From: Verrucomicrobiota bacterium
GTDB lineage: Bacteria > Verrucomicrobiota > Verrucomicrobiia > Opitutales > Opitutaceae
DNA length: 41,700 bases
Direction of reading: 5' to 3'
NCBI GenBank assembly: GCA_030605125.1
Contig: JAUWBD010000016.1
Location: 1-41,700, forward strand
Shown: one piece after another, positions 25,524-34,128 of the stretch
Position numbering within the stretch: position 1 is the stretch's first letter
How the letters are laid out: every line of letters begins with the position of its first letter
Made by a program: the position numbers and the translations under genes
The notes under the pieces: generated by a model
What the model saw: only the letters and a program-made list of their open reading frames with translations
Told to the model about the DNA's origin: nothing
The model's database searches: none

Positions 25524-27023
25524 TCAGCGGCGGCCGCCGACGCGGAGCTGAATGGCATCGGCCGCGTGCACGAGCTCGGCTTCGTAATTGTCCAAGCCCT
25601 CGCCAAGGACGAGGCGCCCGGCGTAGGCGTCGGACGCGTCAAAGGAAACCAGCGTGTAGAGCCCGGGCGGGAGGCCGCCGGCCGCGGGCGGCGTGAGATC
25701 CACCACGGTGTCGTTGAAATGCACGCGCGCGCCACCACGGGCGAGGCCGGTGAGGGCGAGGCGTTCGGTGGCCGCGGGGCCGCGCGAGTTCAAGTCGATG
25801 GCGAGCCGCGCGCCGCTCTGGAAAACGACTCGCCCGCTCGTGGCGCCGAGCGAGAAGGTCAGCACCGAGGCCGCGGCACGGCTCGCGCCGCTCCTGTCGC
25901 CGGGCGCCACCGTGGCGCCGTTGGCGATGGTGATTCCGGCGGAGCCAGAGGGAGCGATGCCACCAAGGCCGCCGAGGGTGGCGCCGGCGTTGACGACCAC
26001 GGGGCCGGAGCCGGTGGCGGAGCCTCGCGTGTTGTTCACGAGCAGGAGGCCTCCGTTGCACATGGTGGAGCCGCCATAGGTGTTGGCGGCGCGCAGGGTG
26101 AGATCGCCGACATCGGTCTTTTGCAGCGAGAGACCACCGGCGCCGATGTCGCCGTCGGAGATCGTGCCGGAAATCTCGACCGTGGTGCCGGGGCGCACGC
26201 GGAAACGGAGCACGTTGGCATGCATGCCGGCCGCGCCGGGCGTGGCGCCGGGGGTGAGTTTGCCGGAGATGGCGCCGGTGATGAGCGTGGTGCCTTCGGA
26301 TTGTTGCACGCCGAAGAGGTGGGTCTGGTCGGAGGAGCCGCCGCGCTGGAGGGTGAGCGTGCCGGCGAGGGTGTTGTCGCCGTTGTCGAGGTAAAGATTG
26401 GCGGAATCGCCGGGACTGGTGCGGAAGAGCACGATGTCTTCGTCGATCACGACGCCACGGCTGACGTGCAACTGCGCGGTCTGCGTGACGATGGTGTTGT
26501 TGCCGGGGCCGGTGAGCCCGAGCGAGCGCGGGTTCATCGCGTAGAGATGACCGCCGGTGACGAAGGTGGCGCCGGCGTAGGAATTTTCCCCCGAAAGGTA
26601 GAGGTGGGAGCCGCCGCGCTTCACGAAGCCCTGGTTGCCGGCGAGGCCGCAGGGCAGCAGGTGGTGGCCGTCGAGCACGGTGATCGTGGGCTGTTCGTCG
26701 GCGCCGCTCACCGCGAGGGTGAGGCGCGAACCATTGAGGTCCCAAGGGCGGCGCCCCTTGAGCACGAGGTGGCCGACGGTGCGACCGGTGTCCACCCCGA
26801 CGGAGATCGTCTGCGCGCCGTCGCCATCGAAGGTGGCGGTGGCATCCACGCCGCCGGCGATCACGCCGCCGACCCAGTTTTGCGCGGCGCCCCAGCCGCC
26901 GTTTTTGGGCTCGGCCCACTGGCCATTGACGGCGCGGGCGGAAGACTCGTGCGCGAGCAGGCTGGAGCCGAGCAAGGCGAGGGAAGACGGGAGGAGACGG
27001 GAGGCAAGGCGCGGGGTTTTCAT
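25524..27023 (-). CDS. Autotransporter-type beta-strand repeat protein lacking a PEP-CTERM tail
   Basis: A 499-residue exported protein. The ATG at 27023 begins MKTPRLASRLLPSSLALLGSSLLA, a signal peptide like that of the neighbouring paralogue; an ATG at 27071 just after a terminator is rejected. The body consists of autotransporter-associated beta-strand repeats, e.g. LYLSGENSYAGATFVTGGHLYA, and LRAANTYGGSTMCNGGLLLVNN, then GSGPVVVNAGATLGGLGGI and ITIANGATVAPGD. It parallels the protein at 27142 nearly throughout and shares its last beta unit (ADAIQLRVG versus ADSIQLQIG). However, it stops with GRR exactly where the paralogue continues into IPEPSS. It may therefore be released rather than anchored. 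There is no autotransporter barrel domain. Confidence 0.8.
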   Translation of the reverse strand: MKTPRLASRLLPSSLALLGSSLLAHESSARAVNGQWAEPKNGGWGAAQNWVGGVIAGGVDATATFDGDGAQTISVGVDTGRTVGHLVLKGRRPWDLNGSRLTLAVSGADEQPTITVLDGHHLLPCGLAGNQGFVKRGGSHLYLSGENSYAGATFVTGGHLYAMNPRSLGLTGPGNNTIVTQTAQLHVSRGVVIDEDIVLFRTSPGDSANLYLDNGDNTLAGTLTLQRGGSSDQTHLFGVQQSEGTTLITGAISGKLTPGATPGAAGMHANVLRFRVRPGTTVEISGTISDGDIGAGGLSLQKTDVGDLTLRAANTYGGSTMCNGGLLLVNNTRGSATGSGPVVVNAGATLGGLGGIAPSGSAGITIANGATVAPGDRSGASRAAASVLTFSLGATSGRVVFQSGARLAIDLNSRGPAATERLALTGLARGGARVHFNDTVVDLTPPAAGGLPPGLYTLVSFDASDAYAGRLVLGEGLDNYEAELVHAADAIQLRVGGRR

Positions 27024-27071
27024 GGGCGTGGAAGCGGGGGCGGCCGGGACGGAGACGGTAGATCGAGACAT

Positions 27072-27106
27072 GAAAACGCGCCTGCGCAGCGGGGTGCGCA
27101 GGCGCG
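27072..27106 (-). terminator. Intrinsic terminator after the PEP-CTERM repeat gene
   Basis: On the minus strand CGCGCCTGCGCA-CCCCGC-TGCGCAGGCGCG, a perfect 12-base stem, is followed by TTTTC. A second small hairpin, CCGGCCC-TGAA-GGGCCGG, lies at 27115-27132 between it and the gene end. It separates the paralogue at 27023 from the upstream genes, which then depends on readthrough or a promoter of its own. Confidence 0.75.
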
Positions 27107-27141
27107 AGCTATGACCGGCCCTGAAGGGCCGGAGGGGAGTC

Positions 27142-28755
27142 TTATTTGCGACGGCGGCGGACGGCGGCGCAGCCGAGGGCGAACAGGCCGCCGAGCGCAG
27201 CCGCGCTGGAGGGCTCGGGGATGGCGCCGATCTGCAGCTGGATGCTGTCGGCGTTGAAGATCAGCGTGGGGCTCTTGTCGGCGTAGGCGGCGAGGCCGGT
27301 GCCGAGCGTCCAGGTGCCGGAGTAGGCGTTGGCGGCGCTGAAGGTGGCGAGGGTGTAGAGCCCGTCGGCGAGGGCGGTGCCGCTCACGGAGAAGTTGACG
27401 ACGTTGTCGTGGAACAGGACGTCGGCGACGCCGGCGCTGAGGCCGAGGAAGGAGAAGCTCTCGGCGATGGTCGCGGAGTCGCCGTTGAGATCGATGGAGA
27501 TGACCGCGCCGCTCGCGAAACTCACCTGCCCGGTGGTGCCGGACAGATCGAAAGACAGCTTGGCGCCGGCGGCGAGGGGGGCGCCGGCGGCGCTCACGTC
27601 GCCGGGGGCGACGATGGAGCCGCTCGCGAAGGTGACGCCGTTGGCGCCGCCGGGGGCGACGGTGCCGGTGCCGCCAAAGACGGCGGTGGAGGCGACGTTC
27701 ACCGCGCCGAGGCCGGTGCCGGAACCGGCGACATTGTTGACCAGCAGCGTGCCCTTCTGGTGGACGGTGGAGCCAGTGTAGGTGTTGGCGCCGGAGAGGC
27801 GGACGATGCCGAGGCTGTCCGCGGCGGTGTAAACCGAGAGGCCGCCGGTGGTGAGGGTGCCGTCGGAGATCACGCCGGCGACGTTCGCCACGGAGGTGGC
27901 GGTGGTGGGACGAAACTGCAGACGGGTGGGGTCGGCATAAGCGCCGCTGGCCTGGCCGGCGGTGGCGGCGCCGCTGATGTTGCCGTTGAAATTGAGGACG
28001 CTGGAGGCGCCGGTGACTTGCACGCCGAACCAGTGGATGTGGCCGGAGCTGTTGGCTCCGGTGCGGTCGAGCAGCAGCGAGCCGGTCAGGGTGTTGGCGC
28101 CGCCGTCGTTGTAGATGAGGTTGCTGCCCACGAGGCTGCCGGCGGCGGCGCCGGTCTGGTTCATCCGCAGGGTGATCTCCTCGGCGGTGGTGATGTTGTT
28201 GGCGATGTGGAGCTGGGGAAACGCGTTCGTGGATTGCGAGATGATGGTGCCATTGCCGGAGCCGACGGCGCCGAGGGCGGTGTTGGACCGGATGGTGAGG
28301 TTGCCGTTGGTCAGCGTGGTGACGCCCGAGTAGGTGTTGGCGCCCGAGAGCGTAAGCGTGCGGTTGCCGCCCGGGTTCATCGTGAAGCCCTGCGTGCCGG
28401 CGAGGGTGGCGGAGATGGTGCCGGTGCTGCTGAGATTCGGGGTGCCGGTGGACGTCGCGAGGGTGATGACGCTCCCGTTGGTCGAGGCGATGGTGTAGGT
28501 GCCGTTGCTGAAGGCGATGGAGCCGAGGGTGACGTTGGTGTTGAGCTCAACGGTCTGGGTGCCGGTGGCCGAGAAGGTGGCGACCGCGCCCACGCCGTCG
28601 GCGTAGCCGGTGCCGCTCTGCCAGTTGGCGAGATCGGTCCACACGCCTCCGGTGGTCGTGCGTATCCACGTTTCGGATGCGGCGAGAAGCGGGCCGGCGG
28701 TGAGGCCGGCGAAGGCGGTGGCGAGGGCGAGGCGGGCGGTGAGGCGGGTTTTCAT
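27142..28755 (-). CDS. Autotransporter-type beta-strand repeat protein with PEP-CTERM sorting signal
   Basis: A 537-residue exported protein. The ATG at 28755 gives a signal peptide MKTRLTARLALATAFAGLTAGPLLA. The body is a run of autotransporter-associated beta-strand repeats (LTLSGANTYSGVTTLTNGNLTI; VRLSGANTYTGSTVHQKGTLLVNN; VTFASGSIVAPGD), expected to form a right-handed beta-helix. It ends with IPEPSSAAALGGLFALGCAAVRRRRK, a full PEP-CTERM signal, so it is likely anchored or processed by an exosortase. The order on the minus strand is GH50-like enzyme, pseudopilin, this gene, then a terminator, which suggests an operon whose last product is a surface protein, perhaps a glycan-binding scaffold. 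The function is not established. Confidence 0.86.
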   Translation of the reverse strand: MKTRLTARLALATAFAGLTAGPLLAASETWIRTTTGGVWTDLANWQSGTGYADGVGAVATFSATGTQTVELNTNVTLGSIAFSNGTYTIASTNGSVITLATSTGTPNLSSTGTISATLAGTQGFTMNPGGNRTLTLSGANTYSGVTTLTNGNLTIRSNTALGAVGSGNGTIISQSTNAFPQLHIANNITTAEEITLRMNQTGAAAGSLVGSNLIYNDGGANTLTGSLLLDRTGANSSGHIHWFGVQVTGASSVLNFNGNISGAATAGQASGAYADPTRLQFRPTTATSVANVAGVISDGTLTTGGLSVYTAADSLGIVRLSGANTYTGSTVHQKGTLLVNNVAGSGTGLGAVNVASTAVFGGTGTVAPGGANGVTFASGSIVAPGDVSAAGAPLAAGAKLSFDLSGTTGQVSFASGAVISIDLNGDSATIAESFSFLGLSAGVADVLFHDNVVNFSVSGTALADGLYTLATFSAANAYSGTWTLGTGLAAYADKSPTLIFNADSIQLQIGAIPEPSSAAALGGLFALGCAAVRRRRK

Positions 28756-28812
28756 GAGGCTTGGAGGCGGGTTTCGGGGCGGGGAAAGAGAGCGGGGCAA
28801 GGCGGTGGCCTG

Positions 28813-28835
28813 GAGGCGCGCGTAGTGCGCGCCTC
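28813..28835 (-). other. Intercistronic hairpin
   Basis: GAGGCGCGC and GCGCGCCTC form a perfect 9-base stem around a 5-base loop in the gap between the pseudopilin and the PEP-CTERM repeat gene. There is no T-run. It may slow decay of, or set different levels from, the downstream part of the message. Confidence 0.45.
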
Positions 28836-28867
28836 GATACAAGCGGAGGGGGCGAGACGGGGGCGGG

Positions 28868-29626
28868 CTAGAGCGTCTCGTAAGGGTCGATCTTGCTGCT
28901 GATCGGCGCGACGCGGCCGTCAAAATAGAGGACGTTGCGCAGAGTGTCGTGCACCGCGGAGGGGGCGGCGGTGGCGATCGCGCTGGAGCCGACGAGCGTG
29001 ATGAACTCCTGGTCGGTGTCGAAGAGCGCCACGGCGGTGCGGGGCGAGGCGATCTCGGCCAGGCGAAGCGAAGGCGTGGACCACGAGGCGGAGAAGGGCC
29101 GCTGCAGGGTGTTTCGCGTCGTGCGCACCTTGATGCCAACGGCGTAGCTGGGCGCGGGATTGGAGGTCTCGTAGGAAGAGACCGCGGTCGAGTTGGCGCG
29201 GCACAACATGATCTCCACCTTGCCCGAGCGGCTGCCGCTGCCCTTCACCTGGGTGGTGAGATACGGCGACAGCTGGCCGGCGATGCTGCGGGTGGGCACG
29301 CCGTTGTCGGCCCAGTAGAGCGGACCGGCGGCGCCGGAGGCGCTGGTCACCGTGTGGCCTTCGCCGTCCTTGTCGGTGATCTTGTAGTAGCCGGGGAGGC
29401 CGCCGGCCTTGTTGTCCGAGACGAAGGCCAGCAGGGCGACGCCGACCTGCCGCAGGTTCGACGTGCAGGTCGCGCGATGGGCGCTCGCGCGAACCTTGCC
29501 GACGACCGGGATGAGAATGGCGGCAAGGATGCCGATGATGGCGATGACCGTGAGCAGCTCGATCAACGTGAAGGCGGCGGGGCGCCGGGCAAAGCGTCGG
29601 CCGGGGAGGGATTTTGCACGATGCAT
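28868..29626 (-). CDS. Type II secretion/pilin-like pseudopilin with H-x9-DG motif
   Basis: A 252-residue protein with a basic leader of about 17 residues, then [20 protein letters not shown]. The residue before the phenylalanine is Ala rather than the usual Gly, a conservative change at the peptidase cleavage position. Near the end [12 protein letters not shown] fits the H-x9-DG signature. It lies 37 bases after the GH50-like gene on the minus strand and 112 before the PEP-CTERM repeat gene, probably in one operon. As in the two other copies, the globular domain has no enzyme motif. It is presumably an inner-membrane pseudopilus subunit dedicated to this gene set, which is inference. Confidence 0.87.
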   Translation of the reverse strand: MHRAKSLPGRRFARRPAAFTLIELLTVIAIIGILAAILIPVVGKVRASAHRATCTSNLRQVGVALLAFVSDNKAGGLPGYYKITDKDGEGHTVTSASGAAGPLYWADNGVPTRSIAGQLSPYLTTQVKGSGSRSGKVEIMLCRANSTAVSSYETSNPAPSYAVGIKVRTTRNTLQRPFSASWSTPSLRLAEIASPRTAVALFDTDQEFITLVGSSAIATAAPSAVHDTLRNVLYFDGRVAPISSKIDPYETL

Positions 29627-29663
29627 GGGGATCAGGGGGTGAGGGGTTGTAGTGACGGGGAGA

Positions 29664-31724
29664 CTACTTCATCGGGTTGCGAAGCTCGCCGCGCTGGCGG
29701 TAGCGATACATGTGCTCGCCGACGGCGCGGGCGGCGGAGGTGAGCAGCGGATAGGGCGTGTCGGCCACGTCCACGAAGCCGATGGCGTAGCCCTCGCCGT
29801 CCCAGCGGCCGGTGAGCGGCTGGTCGCGGAACTGGAACCAGTGGGTGCCGACGATCTTCGGGTGGACGAGCGCGCCCTGGAGGAAGCGGGTGTAGGCGAG
29901 CGCGCGCTCCTCCTGGGTGAGGCCGGTGGGGTTTTGGCCGGGGGAGAACATGCCGCGATCGAGCACGCCGAAGTGAAACTCGCCGATGAGGACCGGCATG
30001 TCGGGGAAGCCCTCGGCGTCGAGGTTGGCGACGCTGTGCGCATAGACGTTGGTCGTGAGCACGTCGCAGTATTTCGCGCTGGCCTTGAAGAGGGCGGGGC
30101 GCACGGCGTCGGTGGAGATGAAGCGGCTGCCGAGGTAGAGGCGGTGCGGGGCGACCGACTTGATGGCGTCGCGGCAGAGGCGGAAGTATTGGTCCACGGC
30201 CTTCTCGAAGAAGACCTGCGAGTCGGGCATGTAGGCCGAGCGCTCGGCGGGCAGCTCGCGGTGCGCGAGCAGGGCCTCCCAGCTCGCGTGCTCGGTCTTC
30301 CAGGCGGCATTGAGCTGCTCGATCGTGCCGTATTTGGCGCGGAGGTCCTTCACGAACTCGATCTTCGCGGGCTGCGTGGCAGGGCTGCGAAGCACGTCAT
30401 CGCCGAAGGTCTGGCGGCCGCGGTTGCCGTAGTTGAGCTCGTTGTCGATGAAGTAGCCGATGCACATCGGATCCTTGATGGATTTGGCGACGATCGGGGA
30501 GGCGGGCCGGGCGAGCAGCTGGCTTATAGTGTCGGCGTAGGAGGAATCGAATACGTCGAAGAACTTCAGCCTGCTGCCGGCGATCTTGGGGAGCTTGTCG
30601 TGCAGCTCGGCGAGCTGGAGGGTGTAGGGCGTCTTGCCCTGCTCCATGATGTCGGCGATGCCCCAGGCGCCGATCGTGTTGACGCCCCAAGCTTCGAGGC
30701 GTTTGGCGAGCGTGCCGTAGAACTCCTTCTCGTAATCGGCACGGCCGTATTTGCGCTGCAGGTTGAGGTGGTTGAAGGGCAGGACGTCGGCCTTCACGTC
30801 GAAGTTGAACCAATGCTCGTGGCCCCGGGTGCGGGTGCCGTCGGTGCTGGCGCGGAGCACGTCGATGCCATGCGAGAAAAATAGGCGCCCCTCGGGGTCC
30901 ACGAAATACCATTTGCCTTGGTATTTCTCGGTGCGGAAGTGCCCGGTGGCCTTGAGCTGCGGGCCGTTTTTCCAGCCACCGAAACGGTTCCACTCCTTCG
31001 GGCGGCGGGAGGCGGCGAGCTCGCGGTCCTCCTTGGCGCGGGCCTTTTTCAGGTCGGCGTCGGAATGGATTTTTTCCGGCCAGTCGCCGTGCACGAATTG
31101 CCCGTAGGTGTCGATGAAGGGCATGAAGGCCTCGTCGGCGACCTTGGCGGCGACGTCGGGCTCGCCGACGAGCCGGAGGTTGGAGATGCGGCAGTCCACG
31201 AGGCCGGGCGTCTTGCCCTCGAAAGGCCACTGCATGTAGAGCTCGATCGGGTTGACCTTGGTCGAGTCCACCGTCTTCGGGCCCGGCACGCCCTTTGGCG
31301 TGGAGTAGATCGTGCGGTGGGGGACGAGGAGATTGAGGGTGCGCTTCTCGCCGGGGTTTACGCCGACGCCGCTGTTGACCTCGGTGAGGGTGCGGTCGGC
31401 GCGCTGCCCGCTGGAGACGTGCATCGTGAGCCGGAGCTGGCGGGTCGGGTGAAGGTTCTCCACGTCCACGGCGAGGACCTTCCCGCCGGAGAGGTCCCAG
31501 GTGTCGGCGCCGCCGGGAGGCAGGAGGCGCACGCCGGAATCCCAGCCCGGATCGTCGAAACGGATGCGGATGCCTTGGCTCGTCCATTCGAGCTTGGCCG
31601 AGCCCTTGCGCTGCATCTGCGCCTCCTGCAGCGGAAGCGCCGCAGCCGCGACCGGGAGCGAGGGGAGGAAGCAGGCGAGGCCAAACAAGCAAGCGCTCAG
31701 GGAGCTGCGGAGGGAGAGAACCAT
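29664..31724 (-). CDS. Secreted GH50-like glycoside hydrolase (beta-agarase family relative)
   Basis: A 686-residue protein with a signal peptide ([23 protein letters not shown]). The N-terminal 200 residues form a beta domain ([46 protein letters not shown]) like the carbohydrate-binding-like domain of GH50 beta-agarases. The barrel contains the family-like passages [34 protein letters not shown] (acid/base Glu429), and [16 protein letters not shown] (nucleophile Glu582). The 153-residue spacing is close to that of known GH50 enzymes. Agarose is the best known substrate, but Verrucomicrobial relatives may act on other galactans. It is the first gene of a minus-strand operon, with a putative promoter at 31823-31851 and a terminator-like hairpin in its leader. 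A LacI gene diverges from it. Confidence 0.8.
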   Translation of the reverse strand: MVLSLRSSLSACLFGLACFLPSLPVAAAALPLQEAQMQRKGSAKLEWTSQGIRIRFDDPGWDSGVRLLPPGGADTWDLSGGKVLAVDVENLHPTRQLRLTMHVSSGQRADRTLTEVNSGVGVNPGEKRTLNLLVPHRTIYSTPKGVPGPKTVDSTKVNPIELYMQWPFEGKTPGLVDCRISNLRLVGEPDVAAKVADEAFMPFIDTYGQFVHGDWPEKIHSDADLKKARAKEDRELAASRRPKEWNRFGGWKNGPQLKATGHFRTEKYQGKWYFVDPEGRLFFSHGIDVLRASTDGTRTRGHEHWFNFDVKADVLPFNHLNLQRKYGRADYEKEFYGTLAKRLEAWGVNTIGAWGIADIMEQGKTPYTLQLAELHDKLPKIAGSRLKFFDVFDSSYADTISQLLARPASPIVAKSIKDPMCIGYFIDNELNYGNRGRQTFGDDVLRSPATQPAKIEFVKDLRAKYGTIEQLNAAWKTEHASWEALLAHRELPAERSAYMPDSQVFFEKAVDQYFRLCRDAIKSVAPHRLYLGSRFISTDAVRPALFKASAKYCDVLTTNVYAHSVANLDAEGFPDMPVLIGEFHFGVLDRGMFSPGQNPTGLTQEERALAYTRFLQGALVHPKIVGTHWFQFRDQPLTGRWDGEGYAIGFVDVADTPYPLLTSAARAVGEHMYRYRQRGELRNPMK

Positions 31725-31763
31725 GGACGAAGACCGTTGCGGGGGATGAGGGGGAGGGGTGGG

Positions 31764-31789
31764 AAAAACCTCCGGGAGGGGGCCCGGAG
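31764..31789 (-). terminator. Terminator-like hairpin in the leader of the GH50-like operon (attenuator candidate)
   Basis: On the minus strand CTCCGGG-CCCCCT-CCCGGAG is followed by G and then TTTTT. It lies 40-65 bases before the ATG of the GH50-like gene and downstream of the proposed promoter, so it would interrupt the operon's own transcript unless bypassed. No leader peptide or riboswitch fold was recognised. Confidence 0.55.
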
Positions 31790-31822
31790 AGAAAATCAGC
31801 CGGTGTGACGAATTTGTTTTTC

Positions 31823-31851
31823 TAAATGCGAAACTCTTTTATTCCCGTCAA
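31823..31851 (-). promoter_or_regulatory. Candidate sigma-70 promoter for the GH50-like operon
   Basis: On the minus strand TTGACG is followed after 17 bases by CATTTA in an A+T-rich stretch. The -35 element is near consensus, the -10 element is weaker. It lies about 100 bases before the GH50-like start in the 265-base region shared with the divergent LacI gene. Confidence 0.45.
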
Positions 31852-31989
31852 ATCGGAATCGGCTTCCCTGCCTCCCCAATTCATGCCCTCCAGTAGCATT
31901 GCCCAGCCGCTTTCTCTGCTTATACCTATACTTGAACTGGTTCCGTAGTCTCCATCGCTTTTTCACCACAACCTCGTCTCATCCTCCCC

Positions 31990-33024
31990 ATGAAGCCGCC
32001 CCCCCCCTCTCCCCTTGTCGATGGAGCCACCGGCACACCCGCCGAGGCCGGCCCGGCCGCCTCCCCGGGCGAGGCGCGCGTGAATGTTTACCACGTGGCC
32101 GAGCGCGCAGGCGTCTCGCCTGGCACGGTGAGTCGAGTGCTCAACAACCGCGGCCGCGTGCACACCGACACGCGCGCCCGGGTCTTCGAAGCGGCGCGCG
32201 CCCTCGGCTTTCGCCCGCAGGTGCAGGTCCGCACCAAACAGGTCGCGGTGGTCGCCGACAACATGTGGGAGGCCATGCGCAACTGGGGCTACTACCGCGA
32301 GGTCTGGTCGCACATCGCCTTCGCTCTCTACAAACGCGAGATGGCGATGATCCTCCCCGACGACCCGGGCGACCTGCGCCACAAACACCTCGACGGCGTG
32401 ATCGTGATCGGCGAGTGCCCCGCGCTTCAGCCCATGCTCGACGAGCTGCGCCTGCACACACCCGTGGTGCTCACCGATGACTTCTCCGCGGCCGCGGCCG
32501 CCTGCCACGTCGTGCGCAGCGACCAGGCGCTGACCGGCCGCCTCGCGGCCGAGCGCTTCATCCGGGCCGGACGCCGCAAACTCGGCTTCGTCGGCTCTTG
32601 GGGCGCGCAGGACAAGGTCGCGCTCGAGGGCTACCGCGCCGCCATCCTCGCAGCCGGCCTCGAGCCTCACGAGGAGCTTTTCGTGCTGCGCGACCAGGAG
32701 GTCACCTTCTACGGGGCGGTCGGGCGCGTGGTGCGGCTCGGGGCCGATGCCCTGCTCGTGCCCGGCGCCAACTACGAGGCGCTCGAGGGCGTGAACGTCC
32801 TGGCCAACGTCCTCCGCCTCCGCATCCCGCAGGACGTCGCGCTGATCGGCGGCGAGCTGCACGGCGTATCCAAATTTCTCACACCACCGATGACCACGAT
32901 CGAGCAGCCGCTCGGCGAAGTCGCTGAACGCGCGGTCGAGGTGCTCACCGCCCTCATGCGCGGAGAATCCGCTCCGCTCGAGCACACGCTCCCCGTGCGC
33001 CTGATCGCGCGCGAGTCGGCCTGA
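31990..33024 (+). CDS. LacI-family transcriptional regulator
   Basis: A 344-residue protein. The first 30 residues are Pro/Ala-rich and low-complexity; a GTG at 32080 directly before NVYHVAERAGVSPGTVSRVLNN could be the true start. The LacI helix-turn-helix occupies about residues 31-80, with GRVHTDTRARVFEAARALGFRPQ after it. The ligand domain includes VAVVADNMWEAMRNWGYYREVW, LDGVIVIGECP, GRRKLGFVGSWGAQDKVALEGY and IPQDVALIGGELHGVSKF. It is divergent from the GH50-like operon across 265 bases and is its most likely regulator. It is convergent with the next LacI gene with only 12 bases between stops. Confidence 0.89.
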   Translation: MKPPPPSPLVDGATGTPAEAGPAASPGEARVNVYHVAERAGVSPGTVSRVLNNRGRVHTDTRARVFEAARALGFRPQVQVRTKQVAVVADNMWEAMRNWGYYREVWSHIAFALYKREMAMILPDDPGDLRHKHLDGVIVIGECPALQPMLDELRLHTPVVLTDDFSAAAAACHVVRSDQALTGRLAAERFIRAGRRKLGFVGSWGAQDKVALEGYRAAILAAGLEPHEELFVLRDQEVTFYGAVGRVVRLGADALLVPGANYEALEGVNVLANVLRLRIPQDVALIGGELHGVSKFLTPPMTTIEQPLGEVAERAVEVLTALMRGESAPLEHTLPVRLIARESA

Positions 33025-33036
33025 CCGTCCGCGGCA

Positions 33037-34095
33037 TCAGCCCGCCACCGTCGCCCGCGATCCCACCGTCCCCCCCTCCTGCCACGCGCCGTCGAGCAGG
33101 ATGCGGCGCGGGATCCGCGGCACGCCGTATTCGCCGCGGTTGAGCATGCCCACCAGAAACTCGCCCGCCGTGTGCCCGATCTCGAGCGAGGGCTCGAGCA
33201 CGCCGGCGTGGTCTGTATTCGATTTTTGGAGACTAGGCGAGACATAGGCCACGTCTTCCGGCACTCGCAGGCCCGCCTCGCGCAGCCAGTCGAGGATGTG
33301 ACGATCCACGACCAGCACCGCATCCGGCCGATGCTCCGCCATCCAGCGAAGAAACAGCTCGCGGTTCTCCTCCGAAAACAGCGTGGGCCGCCGCTCGATC
33401 CGCAGGGTGGGCAGCGCTCCGCCCCACTTCCCCTCGAAAGGCGGCGTGCGAAAGGCCGCCGTCCACTGCTCCGCCACCCGCTTGCTGATCTCGTCCCAGG
33501 TCACCAGGCCCGGCCGCCGGTATCCGCGTCGGTGCAGCTCGCGCAGGCAGATTTGCATGTTCTGGTAGTGCGAGGTCGTCACGAAATGCAGCGCCGGCTC
33601 CACCAAGGTGTGCCCGAAGGCCACCGCGGCGAAGCGATCCCATGGAAAATCCAGCCGCGCCTCGAAGGTCGGCATCGGACTGACCAACACCCCGCGAATC
33701 CCGCGACTCTCCAGGATCTGCGCCGCCCGCCGCGGGCTCATCCCCGCCTCCTGCAGCCAGAAGTCGTCCACCTGGTAGCCGTGCCGCGCCAGCGCCTCGC
33801 GCGCGCCCTCGCGGTAAAACTCGAAAGTCTCGCAACGCCAGCCATCCCGCGTCGGAAAACTCGTCAGCCACGCCACGGTGCCATGATAGGGCGTCGGTCG
33901 GATCGCCGTCCTATAGGTGCTCAACGCCGAGAGCATCGGATCCGGCGCGTAGCCCAGCTCGCGCGCGATGCGCCGGATTTTCTCCTGCGTCTCCTTCTGC
34001 ACGCGCGGATCGTTCTTCATCGCCCGCGCCGCGGTGGTCAGGTGCACCCCGGCCTTCTCCGCCACGTCCCGCAACACGATGCGTTTTTCCGTCAT
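33037..34095 (-). CDS. LacI-family transcriptional regulator
   Basis: A 352-residue protein. Residues 1-50 carry the DNA-binding domain (IVLRDVAEKAGVHLTTAARAMKNDPRVQKETQEKIRRIARELGYAPDP). The ligand domain begins with PMLSALSTYRTAIRPTPYHGTVAWLTSFP; the xPDPxxSxxxxxxR passage is shared with the next regulator and marks a LacI subgroup. Further typical parts are ESRGIRGVLVSPMP, FAAVAFGHTLVEP, GYRRPGLVTWDEISKR and RVPEDVAYVSPSLQ. It follows the gene at 34129 by 33 bases on the same strand, so the two regulators are probably co-transcribed. Its target is unknown; the autotransporter/GH50 or the GH28 module are near. Confidence 0.89.
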   Translation of the reverse strand: MTEKRIVLRDVAEKAGVHLTTAARAMKNDPRVQKETQEKIRRIARELGYAPDPMLSALSTYRTAIRPTPYHGTVAWLTSFPTRDGWRCETFEFYREGAREALARHGYQVDDFWLQEAGMSPRRAAQILESRGIRGVLVSPMPTFEARLDFPWDRFAAVAFGHTLVEPALHFVTTSHYQNMQICLRELHRRGYRRPGLVTWDEISKRVAEQWTAAFRTPPFEGKWGGALPTLRIERRPTLFSEENRELFLRWMAEHRPDAVLVVDRHILDWLREAGLRVPEDVAYVSPSLQKSNTDHAGVLEPSLEIGHTAGEFLVGMLNRGEYGVPRIPRRILLDGAWQEGGTVGSRATVAG

Positions 34096-34128
34096 GGTGC
34101 CCCTTTGTCTCGACCTCGCGTCCGACGC

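Noticed and set aside
27024-27071. Upstream ATG at 27071 as the start of the shorter beta-repeat protein.
   Set aside because: It lies directly after the T-run of a terminator and adds 16 residues in front of a signal peptide that already starts at MKTPRL, like its paralogue.
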